Assembly: GCF_900109375.1 (NCBI RefSeq)
Contig: NZ_FOAB01000003.1
Location: 334,830-398,829, forward strand
Length of the DNA: 64,000 nt
Source of the DNA: Aquimarina amphilecti
Lineage (GTDB): Bacteria > Bacteroidota > Bacteroidia > Flavobacteriales > Flavobacteriaceae
Direction of reading: 5' to 3'
Positions within the stretch are counted from its first letter, which is position 1. Each line of letters starts with the position of its first letter. Under the pieces are notes generated by a model. It worked only from the letters and a program-made list of their open reading frames with translations. It searched no databases and had not been told where the DNA came from. The translations under genes and the position numbers were made by a program. This document shows, in pieces, positions 28,548 through 37,642 of the stretch.

Positions 28548-30953
28548 ATGGAATCAAATATGATTTATATGCCAATAGTTTTGGCATTACTAGGGCTTAT
28601 TTATATGCTGGTTAAAAAATCTTGGGTAATGAAACAAGATGCCGGTGATGGTAAAATGAAAGAAATTTCAGATCATATCTATGAAGGAGCCTTAGCTTTC
28701 CTAAATGCAGAGTACAAATTACTTGCAATATTTGTAGTAATAGTAAGTATTTTACTTACTGTTGTATCTTTTGTAGTACCAACTACTCATTGGTTAATTG
28801 TTATAGCATTTATATTTGGAGCTGTTTTCTCTGCTTTTGCAGGTAATATAGGAATGAAAATTGCTACTAAAACTAATGTAAGAACCACTCAAGCTGCTCG
28901 TAGTAGTTTACCAAACGCTCTTAAAATTTCTTTTGGAGGAGGTACAGTAATGGGACTTGGTGTTGCTGGTTTAGCTGTTTTAGGGCTAACTGCATTTTTT
29001 ATTATCTTTTTTCATTTTTTTATGGGTGGCGAATGGACCAATACCGGAGATATGACTATTGTTCTAGAAACTTTAGCTGGATTTTCTTTAGGAGCTGAGT
29101 CTATTGCTTTATTTGCTCGTGTTGGTGGTGGAATTTATACAAAAGCTGCGGATGTAGGAGCAGATTTAGTTGGAAAAGTAGAAGCTGGTATTCCGGAAGA
29201 TGACCCTCGTAACCCAGCTACAATTGCGGATAACGTTGGAGATAATGTTGGAGATGTTGCTGGAATGGGTGCCGATTTATTTGGATCTTATGTAGCTACA
29301 GTACTTGCAGCTATGGTACTAGGAAACTATGTTATTAAAGATATGGGAGGAAATATTGCAGATGCGTTTGGTGGTATTGGCCCAATTTTATTACCAATGG
29401 CTATTGCCGGTGTAGGTATCATCATTTCTGTTATTGGTACTATGTTAGTAAAAATTAAAAGTAACGATGCTAAGGAATCCCAAGTAATGGGAGCACTTAA
29501 TATAGGTAACTGGACATCAATTATCCTAGTAGCCGCAGCCTGCTTTGCACTATGCAAGTGGATGCTTCCAGAAACTATGAAAATGGAGTTTTTTGGAGAA
29601 GGACTATTAGAAATTTCTGCAATGCGCGTATTCTATGCCACTCTTGTTGGATTAATAGTAGGAGCTGTTATTTCATCAGTAACCGAATACTATACAGGAT
29701 TAGGAAAGTCTCCTATCCTTAAAATTGTACAACAATCAAGTACAGGTGCTGGAACTAATATTATTGCTGGTTTAGCAACTGGTATGATTTCTACATTCCC
29801 TTCTGTCTTATTATTTGCTGGAGCAATTTGGGCATCTTACGCTTTTGCTGGATTTTATGGTGTCGCTTTAGCTGCTTCTGCAATGATGGCAACTACGGCT
29901 ATGCAATTAGCTATAGATGCTTTTGGACCAATATCAGATAATGCTGGTGGTATTGCAGAAATGAGTGAACAGGAACCAATCGTAAGAGAGCGAACTGATA
30001 TATTAGATTCCGTAGGTAATACAACCGCGGCAACGGGAAAAGGATTTGCAATTGCATCCGCTGCATTAACATCTTTGGCTTTATTTGCTGCTTATGTAAC
30101 TTTTACAGGCATTGATGGTATTAATATATTTAAAGCACCCGTATTAGCAATGCTATTTGTTGGAGGTATGGTTCCCGTAGTATTTTCTGCATTAGCAATG
30201 AATGCAGTAGGAAAAGCGGCTATGGAAATGGTACAAGAAGTACGTCGCCAATTTAAAGACATTCCAGGAATTATGGAAGGTACAGGAAAACCTGAATATG
30301 ATAAGTGTGTTGCTATATCAACTAAAGCATCTTTAAGAGAAATGATGTTACCTGGATTATTAACCATTGGATTCCCGTTAGCAATTGCATTTATTCCAAT
30401 GATTTTTGGGATGAATCATCAAGCTATAGCAGAAATGCTAGGAGGATATATGGCTGGAGTTACTGTGTCTGGTGTTTTATGGGCAATATTTCAAAATAAT
30501 GCTGGTGGTGCCTGGGATAATGCCAAGAAATCATTTGAAGCAGGTGTAGAAATAAATGGTGAAATGACTTATAAAGGTTCTGATGCACATAAAGCTGCTG
30601 TAACTGGAGACACCGTTGGAGATCCTTTTAAGGATACTTCTGGACCTTCTATGAATATTTTAATAAAGTTAACTTGTCTTATTGGTCTTGTAATTGCGCC
30701 AATTCTTGGAGGGCACACTTCCGAAACAGCAGTTGCAACTAATGAAATAGAAGTTATCCAGACCACATCTTCTTCTGACAAAACTAAAAAACAAATCCAA
30801 GTTGAAATGAATATGGATGGTGATATTGCCAACGCTAAAGTCACTATTACAAAAACTAAAAATGGTCAATCCTCTACTGAGATTAAAGAATTAAAAGGAT
30901 CCGAAAACGAGGTTAAAACAAAAATTGAAGAAATAAAAGCTGCAATAAAATAA
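28548..30953 (+). CDS. hppA: Membrane-bound ion-pumping pyrophosphatase, K+-dependent type
   Basis: This 801-residue integral membrane enzyme couples pyrophosphate hydrolysis to export of protons or sodium. The substrate site is present: [22 protein letters not shown] and [23 protein letters not shown], plus [21 protein letters not shown] near the end. The motif [10 protein letters not shown] has Ala where potassium-independent enzymes have Lys, which is the known mark of potassium-dependent members. The last 70 or so residues (about 730-801) are a charged soluble tail rich in lysine, threonine and glutamate that extends beyond the usual end. Whether the pumped ion is sodium or proton cannot be settled by eye. 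Confidence 0.94.
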   Translation: MESNMIYMPIVLALLGLIYMLVKKSWVMKQDAGDGKMKEISDHIYEGALAFLNAEYKLLAIFVVIVSILLTVVSFVVPTTHWLIVIAFIFGAVFSAFAGNIGMKIATKTNVRTTQAARSSLPNALKISFGGGTVMGLGVAGLAVLGLTAFFIIFFHFFMGGEWTNTGDMTIVLETLAGFSLGAESIALFARVGGGIYTKAADVGADLVGKVEAGIPEDDPRNPATIADNVGDNVGDVAGMGADLFGSYVATVLAAMVLGNYVIKDMGGNIADAFGGIGPILLPMAIAGVGIIISVIGTMLVKIKSNDAKESQVMGALNIGNWTSIILVAAACFALCKWMLPETMKMEFFGEGLLEISAMRVFYATLVGLIVGAVISSVTEYYTGLGKSPILKIVQQSSTGAGTNIIAGLATGMISTFPSVLLFAGAIWASYAFAGFYGVALAASAMMATTAMQLAIDAFGPISDNAGGIAEMSEQEPIVRERTDILDSVGNTTAATGKGFAIASAALTSLALFAAYVTFTGIDGINIFKAPVLAMLFVGGMVPVVFSALAMNAVGKAAMEMVQEVRRQFKDIPGIMEGTGKPEYDKCVAISTKASLREMMLPGLLTIGFPLAIAFIPMIFGMNHQAIAEMLGGYMAGVTVSGVLWAIFQNNAGGAWDNAKKSFEAGVEINGEMTYKGSDAHKAAVTGDTVGDPFKDTSGPSMNILIKLTCLIGLVIAPILGGHTSETAVATNEIEVIQTTSSSDKTKKQIQVEMNMDGDIANAKVTITKTKNGQSSTEIKELKGSENEVKTKIEEIKAAIK

Positions 30954-30977
30954 TTTATTTAAAACAATCTATTAAAG

Positions 30978-31003
30978 AACCTCGCTATTTAGCGGGGTTT
31001 TTT
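30978..31003 (+). terminator. Terminator of hppA
   Basis: A 9-bp stem (AACCTCGCT with AGCGGGGTT, one T-G pair) with a 4-base loop is followed by a T run. Confidence 0.85.
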
Positions 31004-31033
31004 ATCTTTATATTTTAGCAATAATAGCTTATA

Positions 31034-32032
31034 ATGTTCAAAAAAAAACCACTACGAATCAATTCTTATCTAGGGTATGGTACCGCAAACAGATTAAGAG
31101 CAACTGGTAGAGCGCTAGAAGATGAAAATGTCAATTTCGATGGAAATACAGGAACTTTCAAAACATTACGAAACATTTACAGGCAGTTCGAAAGTGATGA
31201 AATTAGGAAAGCGAATATTGATTTGAAGCTATCTAATGGTCAAAAACTTACCGCAATCACTGATACCGAAGGATACTATAACTTTGATGAAATTATATCA
31301 AACCCTAATGAATTGCTAAATAAAGAAGGGTATATAAATTATGTAGTCTCTTATAACACTACTGGTAACAGAAAAGTAATTCAATCCAATATCTTTAAGG
31401 GCAAAATGCTAGTCCCCTCCAATAATGCATCCTATGGCATAATAAGTGATATTGATGATACAATTTTACACACTGGCGTTGCTTCTCTTTTTAAATGGAG
31501 AGTTATTGCAAATACTTTTTTCAAAAATTTTGATAGGAGATTACCTCTAGAAGGAACAGTACAATTTTATCAAAAACTAAAACTAGGCAAAAACAACAAA
31601 CCTATAAACCCCATATTTTACGTTAGTAATAGCCCTTGGAATTTATATGATTATCTAACAGCTTTTTTAAAAAAACACTATTTTCCAGAAGGTCCCATCT
31701 TATTAAGAGATTTCAGAACGCCATTTGACAAAACCCCAAAACCTACAGCTCCACATAAACAATCAGAAATTTTAAATATTTTAAAAACATATCCCAACTT
31801 AAAATTCATACTAATTGGCGATAGTGGAGAAAAAGATGCAGACATCTATACGGAAATAGCCAGAGAGTTTCCTAACCAAATATTAGCCATTTATCTAAGA
31901 AGTGTCAATCATAAAAGAAAAGAAAAACGAATTACTAGGATTATTAATTCCTTTACAACTACTCCTATTCTTTTGGTTCATTCATCCCAAGAAGCAGAGG
32001 AACACGCCAGAAGCCTGAATTTCATCAATTAG
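31034..32032 (+). CDS. App1-family phosphatidate phosphatase-like protein (DUF2183)
   Basis: This 332-residue protein has a HAD-like App1 catalytic domain (about 135-310). It shows the nucleophile motif SDIDDTILHTG, the segment NPIFYVSNSPWNLYDYL, LLRDF, and LKFILIGDSGEKD with the late acidic residues. Yeast App1 removes phosphate from phosphatidic acid; the bacterial substrate is unproven. The N-terminal 130 residues include a beta-rich part (KLTAITDTEGYYNFDE) usual for the family. Its last 4 bases overlap the convergent repressor gene's stop codon. Confidence 0.9.
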   Translation: MFKKKPLRINSYLGYGTANRLRATGRALEDENVNFDGNTGTFKTLRNIYRQFESDEIRKANIDLKLSNGQKLTAITDTEGYYNFDEIISNPNELLNKEGYINYVVSYNTTGNRKVIQSNIFKGKMLVPSNNASYGIISDIDDTILHTGVASLFKWRVIANTFFKNFDRRLPLEGTVQFYQKLKLGKNNKPINPIFYVSNSPWNLYDYLTAFLKKHYFPEGPILLRDFRTPFDKTPKPTAPHKQSEILNILKTYPNLKFILIGDSGEKDADIYTEIAREFPNQILAIYLRSVNHKRKEKRITRIINSFTTTPILLVHSSQEAEEHARSLNFIN

Positions 32033-32796
32033 TTTTTCAAATTTCGAACTTCTGAGGTTAATACCATCATAGCATCTTGTAATTGCTTAATACTAGCTGT
32101 ATCAGAATTAGCATCAATATTAAAACTAAGTTTACTATTTACCTCCCAAATCTCTACTATTTGATGTGCTTGAATTGTAAAAGGCAAGTAATCCACATTT
32201 AAAGAAATTAACGTCAATGATGATGAATCTTCATTTTTCCTTACCTTCTTTACCACTACGCTATCCTGCAGTACTATTACGTACAAAGCATTACTCCTTA
32301 ATTCAGAAAGGTTATTTACAGCTTTACCAATTACCCATTCTTTGGGTTCCAAGACTGGCAACATGCTATCACCTTCAACTTGAAATCCTCTGTAAGTAGC
32401 ATTTCTATATTCTGGCAATGGTATATCAAAGGCCGGTAACTGTTGATACCAATCTACATCCTGAACATTATGAGGATAACCAGCTGCCGCTTTTACATTA
32501 ACGAGAACAATATTCTCATTATTTTCGGAATCTACCGTAACAACCTTAGGTGCGACGTCTCCATTTTGTAATTGAATTTTCTTCTGATCACTCTCGCCAA
32601 ACAACCATAGAGGGTTAACTCCAAATTCCTGAAGTAATTTAGAAACAACTGTTCCTGAAATTTTTGTTTTTCCCCTCTCTATATCCGCAGTTGAATTCTT
32701 AATATTCAGAACCTTAGCAAAATCAGATTGTGTAAGATGATTTTCCTCACGGATTGATTTAAAGCGTTGAATGGTTTGGTTAGTTAAATTATCCAT
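32029..32796 (-). CDS. LexA-like repressor: XRE helix-turn-helix plus S24 peptidase domain
   Basis: This 255-residue regulator has an HTH XRE DNA-binding domain (about 8-65) and an S24 / LexA-type self-cleaving domain (about 95-225). The putative cleavage bond is Ala105-Gly106 in VKAAAGYP, the nucleophile Ser144 is in EGDSMLPVL, and the general base Lys183 or Lys184 is in VVVKKV. Such proteins are cut when RecA filaments form on damaged DNA. Its own minus-strand promoter (TTG-N19-TATATTTG) is overlapped by the palindrome TTGGAATATTTCCAA, so autorepression is likely. It is divergent from the DUF559 / radical SAM operon. The closest alternative is a phage-type repressor, but no phage genes are near. 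Confidence 0.88.
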   Translation of the reverse strand: MDNLTNQTIQRFKSIREENHLTQSDFAKVLNIKNSTADIERGKTKISGTVVSKLLQEFGVNPLWLFGESDQKKIQLQNGDVAPKVVTVDSENNENIVLVNVKAAAGYPHNVQDVDWYQQLPAFDIPLPEYRNATYRGFQVEGDSMLPVLEPKEWVIGKAVNNLSELRSNALYVIVLQDSVVVKKVRKNEDSSSLTLISLNVDYLPFTIQAHQIVEIWEVNSKLSFNIDANSDTASIKQLQDAMMVLTSEVRNLKN

Positions 32797-32843
32797 ACAA
32801 CTATTATTTATTTATTAGCATACATTTCTGTTACTCCGGTTTG

Positions 32844-32855
32844 GTATAATTATAC
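32844..32855. repeat. Perfect palindrome between repressor gene and operon
   Basis: GTATAATTATAC is a perfect 12-base palindrome lying between the repressor's -7 box and its start codon. It differs from the TTGGAA operators and could be a separate regulatory site or chance. Confidence 0.35.
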
Positions 32856-32857
32856 AA

Positions 32858-32887
32858 CAAATATACTATTTTTTGGAATATTTCCAA
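32858..32887 (-). promoter_or_regulatory. Repressor promoter overlapped by operator 1
   Basis: On the minus strand a TTG (32885-32887) and TATATTTG (32858-32865) are spaced exactly 19 bases, the Bacteroidota -33/-7 arrangement. The palindrome TTGGAA-TAT-TTCCAA occupies 32873-32887 and covers the -33 box, as expected for an autorepressor site. Confidence 0.75.
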
Positions 32888-32914
32888 TTTTAACACTATT
32901 TCATTTTTATTTTA

Positions 32915-32936
32915 TTGGAATTATTCCATAAATTTG
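32915..32936 (+). promoter_or_regulatory. Operator 2 and -7 box of the DUF559 / radical SAM operon
   Basis: TTGGAA-TTA-TTCCAT (32915-32929) is a one-mismatch version of the same palindrome and ends at the -7 box TAAATTTG (32929-32936). Bound repressor would block this promoter. The position rules out the TTG codon at 32934 as a start and supports ATG 32964. Confidence 0.72.
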
Positions 32937-32963
32937 GAAAAATTACTAGTTAACTATAATCTT

Positions 32964-33344
32964 ATGAGATCACAAATTCTATTGCACCAACCAGAATCCG
33001 AAAAAATCATCAAGTATTCGTTAAATAATTCTATTCCTGCTACAGAAGAACTTTATGAAAGATTGACTAACAAGGGATTTTATTTCCTTCGAAATCATAA
33101 GGTCAATAATTATACTTTTGATTTCTATTGTCCTGCGTTAAAAATTGCTATCGAGATAGATGGATATGCACATGAATTTTCGGAAGTATATAGTCAAGAT
33201 GCTCCAAAAAAATTACATATTAATTCTTTAGGTATAACTGTACTGCGCTTTACAGATTACCAAATCCTAGTAGATATTGAAGAAATATTTAGAGCATTAA
33301 AACATGAAATAAAGATCTCTAATCAAAATTCGTATGTCGTTTGA
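32964..33344 (+). CDS. DUF559 endonuclease-like protein
   Basis: This 126-residue protein is a DUF559 member of the PD-(D/E)XK / very-short-patch-repair-like nuclease fold. The core FDFYCPALKIAIEIDGYAHEF contains the D...ExD pattern of a metal-dependent nuclease, followed by LGITVLRFTDYQIL. I chose ATG 32964; an in-frame TTG ten codons earlier overlaps the promoter -7 box. It is the first gene of an operon and overlaps the radical SAM gene by 11 bases. A role in DNA damage processing is inferred from the operator and neighbours. Confidence 0.82.
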   Translation: MRSQILLHQPESEKIIKYSLNNSIPATEELYERLTNKGFYFLRNHKVNNYTFDFYCPALKIAIEIDGYAHEFSEVYSQDAPKKLHINSLGITVLRFTDYQILVDIEEIFRALKHEIKISNQNSYVV

Positions 33345-34596
33345 TCGAATTCGCGAAAAACTAACAATTCTAGCGGATGCTGCCAAATACGATGTATCCT
33401 GCGCCAGTAGTGGAGGAAAAAGAGCAAATACCAAAAAAGGGTTAGGTAATAATACTGGAATGGGCATATGCCATAGCTACACAGAAGATGGACGTTGTGT
33501 ATCTTTATTAAAAATTTTACTTACCAATCATTGTATTTTTGACTGTGCTTACTGTGTTACAAGAAAAAGTAATGACATAAAACGAGCTGCTTTTAAAATT
33601 CAAGAAGTAGTAGACCTTACTATAAATTTTTATAGAAGAAACTATATAGAGGGGTTATTTTTAAGTTCCGGTATTTTCAAAAATTCTGATTACACAATGG
33701 AACGTCTAATTGCCGTTGCAAAAAAACTTAGATTAGAAGAAAATTTCAATGGTTACATTCATTTAAAATCTATTCCAGGTGCAAGTAATGAACTGATGCG
33801 AGAAGCTGGACTTTATGCTGATCGTCTAAGTGTTAATATAGAGATCCCCACAATATCCGGGCTAAAACTTCTAGCTCCAGACAAAAAGCATGAAGATTTC
33901 ATAAAGCCTATGAAAAAAGTAAAAAATGAAATCATCCAATACAAAACGGAACGAAAATTAATAAAAAGTACACCTAAATACGCTCCTGCAGGTCAAAGTA
34001 CACAAATGATTATTGGAGCTACAGGCGAAAGCGATAGAGATATAATGCGTTCTGCCACCTACTATTATAAAGAATTTAATATGCGCAGAGTATATTACTC
34101 TGGCTATATCCCGATAACAACAGATAATCGTCTTCCTTCTATTCAAACTGAAGTACCTATTTTAAGAGAAAACCGACTATATCAAACCGATTGGCTATTA
34201 CGTTTTTATGGATTTTCTGTGCATGAACTATTAAATGATCAACATAAAAATCTTGAATTAGATATTGATCCTAAACTAAGTTGGGCGCTACGAAATATGG
34301 AAATGTTTCCCATTGATATTAATAGAGCGGATAAAAACATGATAGCTAGAGTGCCCGGAATAGGAATGCAATCAGTAACAAAAATATTACAAGCTAGAAG
34401 ATTCAGAAAATTAGATTGGTCTCATCTCAAAGCAATTGGTATCTCTTTAAACCGGTCAAAATATTTTATAACCTGTAATTCGAATAATTTTTTTCATAAA
34501 GATATGTCTCCTTTAAATTTGAAGAATCTAATTATGAAAACTTCTAAAAGCAAACATGACAAGTATTTTACAAATCAATTAAGCCTTTTCCCTTAA
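33334..34596 (+). CDS. Putative DNA modification/repair radical SAM protein
   Basis: This 420-residue protein has a radical SAM core with the iron-sulfur motif CIFDCAYC (Cys67, Cys71, Cys74, CX3CX2C) and a C-terminal helix-hairpin-helix DNA-binding segment (VPGIGMQSVTKILQARR). Other marked stretches are LFLSSGIFKNSDYTMERL and PKYAPAGQSTQMIIGATGE. It matches, from memory, the family catalogued as a radical SAM protein linked to uracil-DNA glycosylase domains (TIGR03916). Its reaction is not known. The next gene, 9 bases on, is the partner usually found with it. Confidence 0.85.
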   Translation: MSFDRIREKLTILADAAKYDVSCASSGGKRANTKKGLGNNTGMGICHSYTEDGRCVSLLKILLTNHCIFDCAYCVTRKSNDIKRAAFKIQEVVDLTINFYRRNYIEGLFLSSGIFKNSDYTMERLIAVAKKLRLEENFNGYIHLKSIPGASNELMREAGLYADRLSVNIEIPTISGLKLLAPDKKHEDFIKPMKKVKNEIIQYKTERKLIKSTPKYAPAGQSTQMIIGATGESDRDIMRSATYYYKEFNMRRVYYSGYIPITTDNRLPSIQTEVPILRENRLYQTDWLLRFYGFSVHELLNDQHKNLELDIDPKLSWALRNMEMFPIDINRADKNMIARVPGIGMQSVTKILQARRFRKLDWSHLKAIGISLNRSKYFITCNSNNFFHKDMSPLNLKNLIMKTSKSKHDKYFTNQLSLFP

Positions 34597-34605
34597 AAAT
34601 AAGAT

Positions 34606-35379
34606 ATGAATCCACAAACTATTTTAATTTATGACGGAAGTTTTGATGGGTTCTTATCTAGTGTCTTTATAATCTATGAACAAAAAATTGTCTATCCTGT
34701 TATACGAAGACAACAAGAAATGAACAATCAACTATTCACTATTTCAGAAACTGTGTACACTGATAAGATTAAAGCTAAAAGAGTTTGGCGAGGTATAAAG
34801 AATAAAACAAGTAAATCGCAACAGAAAATTATTTTCAGCGCATTTTTAAGTGAAATTAAGGGAGTCGAGAATACTCTTTTTTCTTATCTAAAGAATATGT
34901 TTAAAGAAGAACATTCTAAACTAATTGATTACAGTAATAAGGATATTCTTAAAATAAGTCAAGTCGCCAAAATGGTGGGTAGAGAAAAACATCGAATGGA
35001 AGCTTTTGTAAGGTTTAAAAAAACAAAAGATGATATTTTTGTTGCAACCATAGAACCCGATTTTAATGTATTACCATTATTAATCAATCACTTCCAGGAC
35101 AGATATGCAGATCAGAAATGGTTAATTTACGATGTAAAAAGAGCCTATGGAATATTTTATAATCTTCATAAAGTAGAGATAATTACTTTAGATTTTTTCT
35201 CAAAACAAAACACTACTGTTGCTAAAGAACATTATACTAGTGATGAGTTAGAGTTTCAATATTTATGGAAGACATATTTCGACAATGTTAATATAAAATC
35301 TAGAAAAAACGCAAAGCTACATATACAACATCTTCCAAGGCGGTATTGGAAATACTTGATAGAAAAAAACAATATATAA
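34606..35379 (+). CDS. Partner of radical SAM DNA-repair protein (DUF4130 / TIGR03915-type)
   Basis: This 257-residue protein resembles the family that accompanies the radical SAM DNA-repair-type protein, either alone or fused to a uracil-DNA glycosylase domain. Telling stretches are ILIYDGSFDGFLSSVF at the start, VAKMVGREKHRMEAFVRF in the middle, and HIQHLPRRYWKYL at the end. No glycosylase domain is fused here. It is the last gene of the repressor-controlled operon. The molecular function is unproven. Confidence 0.83.
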   Translation: MNPQTILIYDGSFDGFLSSVFIIYEQKIVYPVIRRQQEMNNQLFTISETVYTDKIKAKRVWRGIKNKTSKSQQKIIFSAFLSEIKGVENTLFSYLKNMFKEEHSKLIDYSNKDILKISQVAKMVGREKHRMEAFVRFKKTKDDIFVATIEPDFNVLPLLINHFQDRYADQKWLIYDVKRAYGIFYNLHKVEIITLDFFSKQNTTVAKEHYTSDELEFQYLWKTYFDNVNIKSRKNAKLHIQHLPRRYWKYLIEKNNI

Positions 35380-35432
35380 AATAAAATGTTAAATTTGGCG
35401 TTCAATAACCCAATTAACTATATCTATCAATT

Positions 35433-35798
35433 ATGAAAAGATTATTTTTAGGAGCGATTGCTCTAACGTTAGCAGTTTCAGTAACCTCTTGTAGAGATAC
35501 AAACAAAGCAGAAGATGCTGCTAATGAAGCTGTAGAAGAAGTAAAAGAAGCTGCTGAAGAAGCAAAAGAAGCTGCTGGAGAAGCAGTAGAAGAAGCAAAA
35601 GAAGCTGCTGGAGAAGTAGTAGATTCAGTAAAAGCTGCTGCTGGAGAAGCAGTAGACGGAGCGGTTGACGCTGCAAAAGATGCTGCTGGTGATGCAGTTG
35701 ATGCTGCGAAAGACGCTGCTGGTGATGCAGTTGACGCTGCAAAAGATGCAGTAAAAGACGGAGCTAATAAAGCTACCGACGCGCTTAAAAAGCAATAA
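35433..35798 (+). CDS. Alanine-rich helical lipoprotein with LEA-like repeats
   Basis: This 121-residue protein has a lipoprotein signal (residues 1-20, lipobox VTSC with Cys20) and a long region of 11-residue-type repeats built from EAAGEAVEEAK and DAAKDAAGDAV units. It should form one amphipathic helix, like LEA or YtxH-type proteins, anchored in a membrane on the periplasmic or surface side. No enzyme function is expected. The repeats create a long open frame on the opposite strand that I regard as an artefact. A bidirectional terminator follows. Confidence 0.85.
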   Translation: MKRLFLGAIALTLAVSVTSCRDTNKAEDAANEAVEEVKEAAEEAKEAAGEAVEEAKEAAGEVVDSVKAAAGEAVDGAVDAAKDAAGDAVDAAKDAAGDAVDAAKDAVKDGANKATDALKKQ

Positions 35799-35815
35799 TA
35801 TATATTATATATATG

Positions 35816-35849
35816 AAAAAACCCTTCCATTAATTTGGAAGGGTTTTTT
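35816..35849. terminator. Bidirectional terminator
   Basis: AAAAAACCCTTCCA pairs with TGGAAGGGTTTTTT around a 6-base loop, with A and T runs on both sides. It serves the alanine-rich lipoprotein gene and the convergent nitroreductase gene. Confidence 0.9.
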
Positions 35850-35854
35850 ATTTC

Positions 35855-36430
35855 TTACCCAAGCCATTGTACTTTTTCATCTATAGAATTTCGTTTAGAA
35901 GTCAAATCACCTTCCGAATCATAATTCCCTAAATATAGAAACCCTAAACATCTTTCACCTTCTTCGAATTCGAAAAATTCCCCAGCAAACTTTATTAAAG
36001 CTGGACTACTCCAATAACATCCTACTTTATTGACTGTGCAAGTAAGCCACATATTTTGAACTGCCATAGCCGTTGCCGCTACTTCCTCCCATTCAGGAAC
36101 TCTTTCTTTAAGATCTCGTTGCATGCATATAGCCACAATAGTACTAGAAGCATTACATTTATCTTTGATTTTTTTAGCTTTAAACGGCGAAAATTTATCA
36201 TCAGGAGTGATATCCGTATACGTATCTGACAAAAAAGTCCCTAAGCGATCTTTTGCTTCTCCCTGAACAACTTTAAAACGCCACGGTTCTGTTAATCGGT
36301 GCGTAGGCGCCCAATTAGCATTTTCTAACAAAATCTTAATAAACTCTTTAGTGACAGGCTTATCGTTATATTGAGAAGGGAAAATTGATCTACGTTCCCT
36401 AATAATTTGGTTTAAATATTCATTATTCAT
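35855..36430 (-). CDS. Nitroreductase-family flavoprotein
   Basis: This 191-residue protein belongs to the FMN-dependent nitroreductase family. It shows IIRERRSIFPSQYNDKPVTKEFIKILLENANWAPTHRLTEPWRF-type N-terminus (RRS and NWAPT are the FMN phosphate and ribityl contacts) and AVQNMWLTCTVNKVGCYWSSP, which is typical of the YdjA/TdsD-like branch. It probably reduces nitro or quinone compounds with NAD(P)H. It is a single gene, divergent from the methyltransferase gene. Confidence 0.9.
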   Translation of the reverse strand: MNNEYLNQIIRERRSIFPSQYNDKPVTKEFIKILLENANWAPTHRLTEPWRFKVVQGEAKDRLGTFLSDTYTDITPDDKFSPFKAKKIKDKCNASSTIVAICMQRDLKERVPEWEEVAATAMAVQNMWLTCTVNKVGCYWSSPALIKFAGEFFEFEEGERCLGFLYLGNYDSEGDLTSKRNSIDEKVQWLG

Positions 36431-36501
36431 GAATTTTATGTTTTTACTGTAAAGTTATTATTAATATTGAGACCAATAAAAAATAAAATCCCAATTAGAT
36501 T

Positions 36502-37197
36502 TTGAATTTACGAATTCGTCTTCATACAGCTGAACAACTTGATAACCTATCCCTCTCGGGAAAAACATTATCGAAAACATTATCCAGTTTAAAATTAATC
36601 AATAAGCTATTTGGAAATCATAAACAACTCGCTAAAAGTACTCTTGATTATTGCATCAAAAATCCAAATAAAAAACAGTTCCGTATAGTTGATATAGGTT
36701 GTGGAGGTGGTGATAGTCTTTACAATATCTCTAATACACTAAACGCAAAAGGAATTGAAGCAACTTTTTTGGGAATTGACGGAAATCCGCAAAGTATTAG
36801 ATATGCCAGCTCTAAATACAATCATATACAATTTAAAACAGACAATATTCTAGATCATTCATTCTCAATTCCTGATTGTGACATTATAATAAGTAGTCAT
36901 TTTATGTATCACTTTGAAGACCAAGAATTAACTGAATTTATACAAAGAATTAGAGAAAAAGGAATTAAGCATATTATATTTAGTGAATTAAAAAGAAGTA
37001 AAACAGCATATTTTTTGTTTAAATATTCAAGTTATTTTTTACCTATTTCCAAATTAGCGAAACAGGATGGATTAATAGCTATACAGCGAGCTTTTACCGT
37101 TAATGAATTAAAAAGCATCTTAGATCTGAGTGATGTGAAAAATTATACTATAAATGAAAAATTTTGGTTTAGAACCATAACAAAAATAAACCTCTAA
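36502..37197 (+). CDS. Class I SAM-dependent methyltransferase, TTG start
   Basis: This 231-residue methyltransferase has motif I in RIVDIGCGGGDSLYNI (about 60-75), the acidic motif II in FLGIDGNPQSI, and motif IV near CDIIISSHFMYHF. No ATG is available before residue 140, and an in-frame stop lies only two codons upstream, so the TTG at 36502 is the likely start; homologues often begin a few residues earlier, so a slightly shortened N-terminus is possible. It is 2 bases from the next gene, indicating an operon. The substrate is not known. Confidence 0.82.
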   Translation: MNLRIRLHTAEQLDNLSLSGKTLSKTLSSLKLINKLFGNHKQLAKSTLDYCIKNPNKKQFRIVDIGCGGGDSLYNISNTLNAKGIEATFLGIDGNPQSIRYASSKYNHIQFKTDNILDHSFSIPDCDIIISSHFMYHFEDQELTEFIQRIREKGIKHIIFSELKRSKTAYFLFKYSSYFLPISKLAKQDGLIAIQRAFTVNELKSILDLSDVKNYTINEKFWFRTITKINL

Positions 37198-37199
37198 TC

Positions 37200-37634
37200 A
37201 TGAAAGAAATCCTTATTCAAAACCTCCAAGAGATAAAGGAAACTCCTAAAACAATGATCTTTACATATATCACCGTATATTTTTTATGGGGATTAGGAAT
37301 GAATGAGTTTGGTGCAGAAATGGAAATTGCTCGATTCAGTTACTGGTGGCAAGTGATCACTTGTTATATTTTATATATGGTTCCGATTTCAATTGTATTA
37401 AAAAAATATAACTTTTTTAATCAATATGCATATGGATTAGTAGCTATGGGTATTCTGGAATTTTTGGGATATTGGTTACAAACTTCATATGTATACCCCA
37501 ACAACATACTTGATGAATTATTTAATCCTCAGAATTTTAGCTTAGGAATGGCTTTATTTTTTGCTTTATATTTTCCGGCAGGAAACTGGTTGGTCACTAA
37601 AATTCATAATTTAATTTTCAAAAATGACCTATAA
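37200..37634 (+). CDS. Four-helix membrane protein of unknown function
   Basis: I do not recognise this 144-residue protein. It has four hydrophobic segments (about 20-37, 46-66, 76-92 and 112-130) with aromatic-rich loops such as FSYWWQVITCYILYMVP. It starts 2 bases after the methyltransferase gene and is surely cotranscribed with it, so it may be a membrane partner or an unrelated transporter-like protein. Confidence 0.7.
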   Translation: MKEILIQNLQEIKETPKTMIFTYITVYFLWGLGMNEFGAEMEIARFSYWWQVITCYILYMVPISIVLKKYNFFNQYAYGLVAMGILEFLGYWLQTSYVYPNNILDELFNPQNFSLGMALFFALYFPAGNWLVTKIHNLIFKNDL

Positions 37635-37642
37635 TTTATAGT

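Noticed and set aside
32029..32796. Prophage repressor
   Set aside because: The helix-turn-helix plus S24 layout also occurs in phages, but no integrase, capsid or replication genes are near, and the operators link it to cellular repair-type genes.
32934..32963. TTG start ten codons upstream for the DUF559 gene
   Set aside because: This codon overlaps the -7 promoter box, so it cannot be in the transcript; the ATG at 32964 fits better.
35414..35830. A long minus-strand open frame rich in Ala, Ser and Thr
   Set aside because: It is the mirror of the repetitive alanine-rich lipoprotein gene on the plus strand, overlaps the terminator, and has no signal or family of its own.
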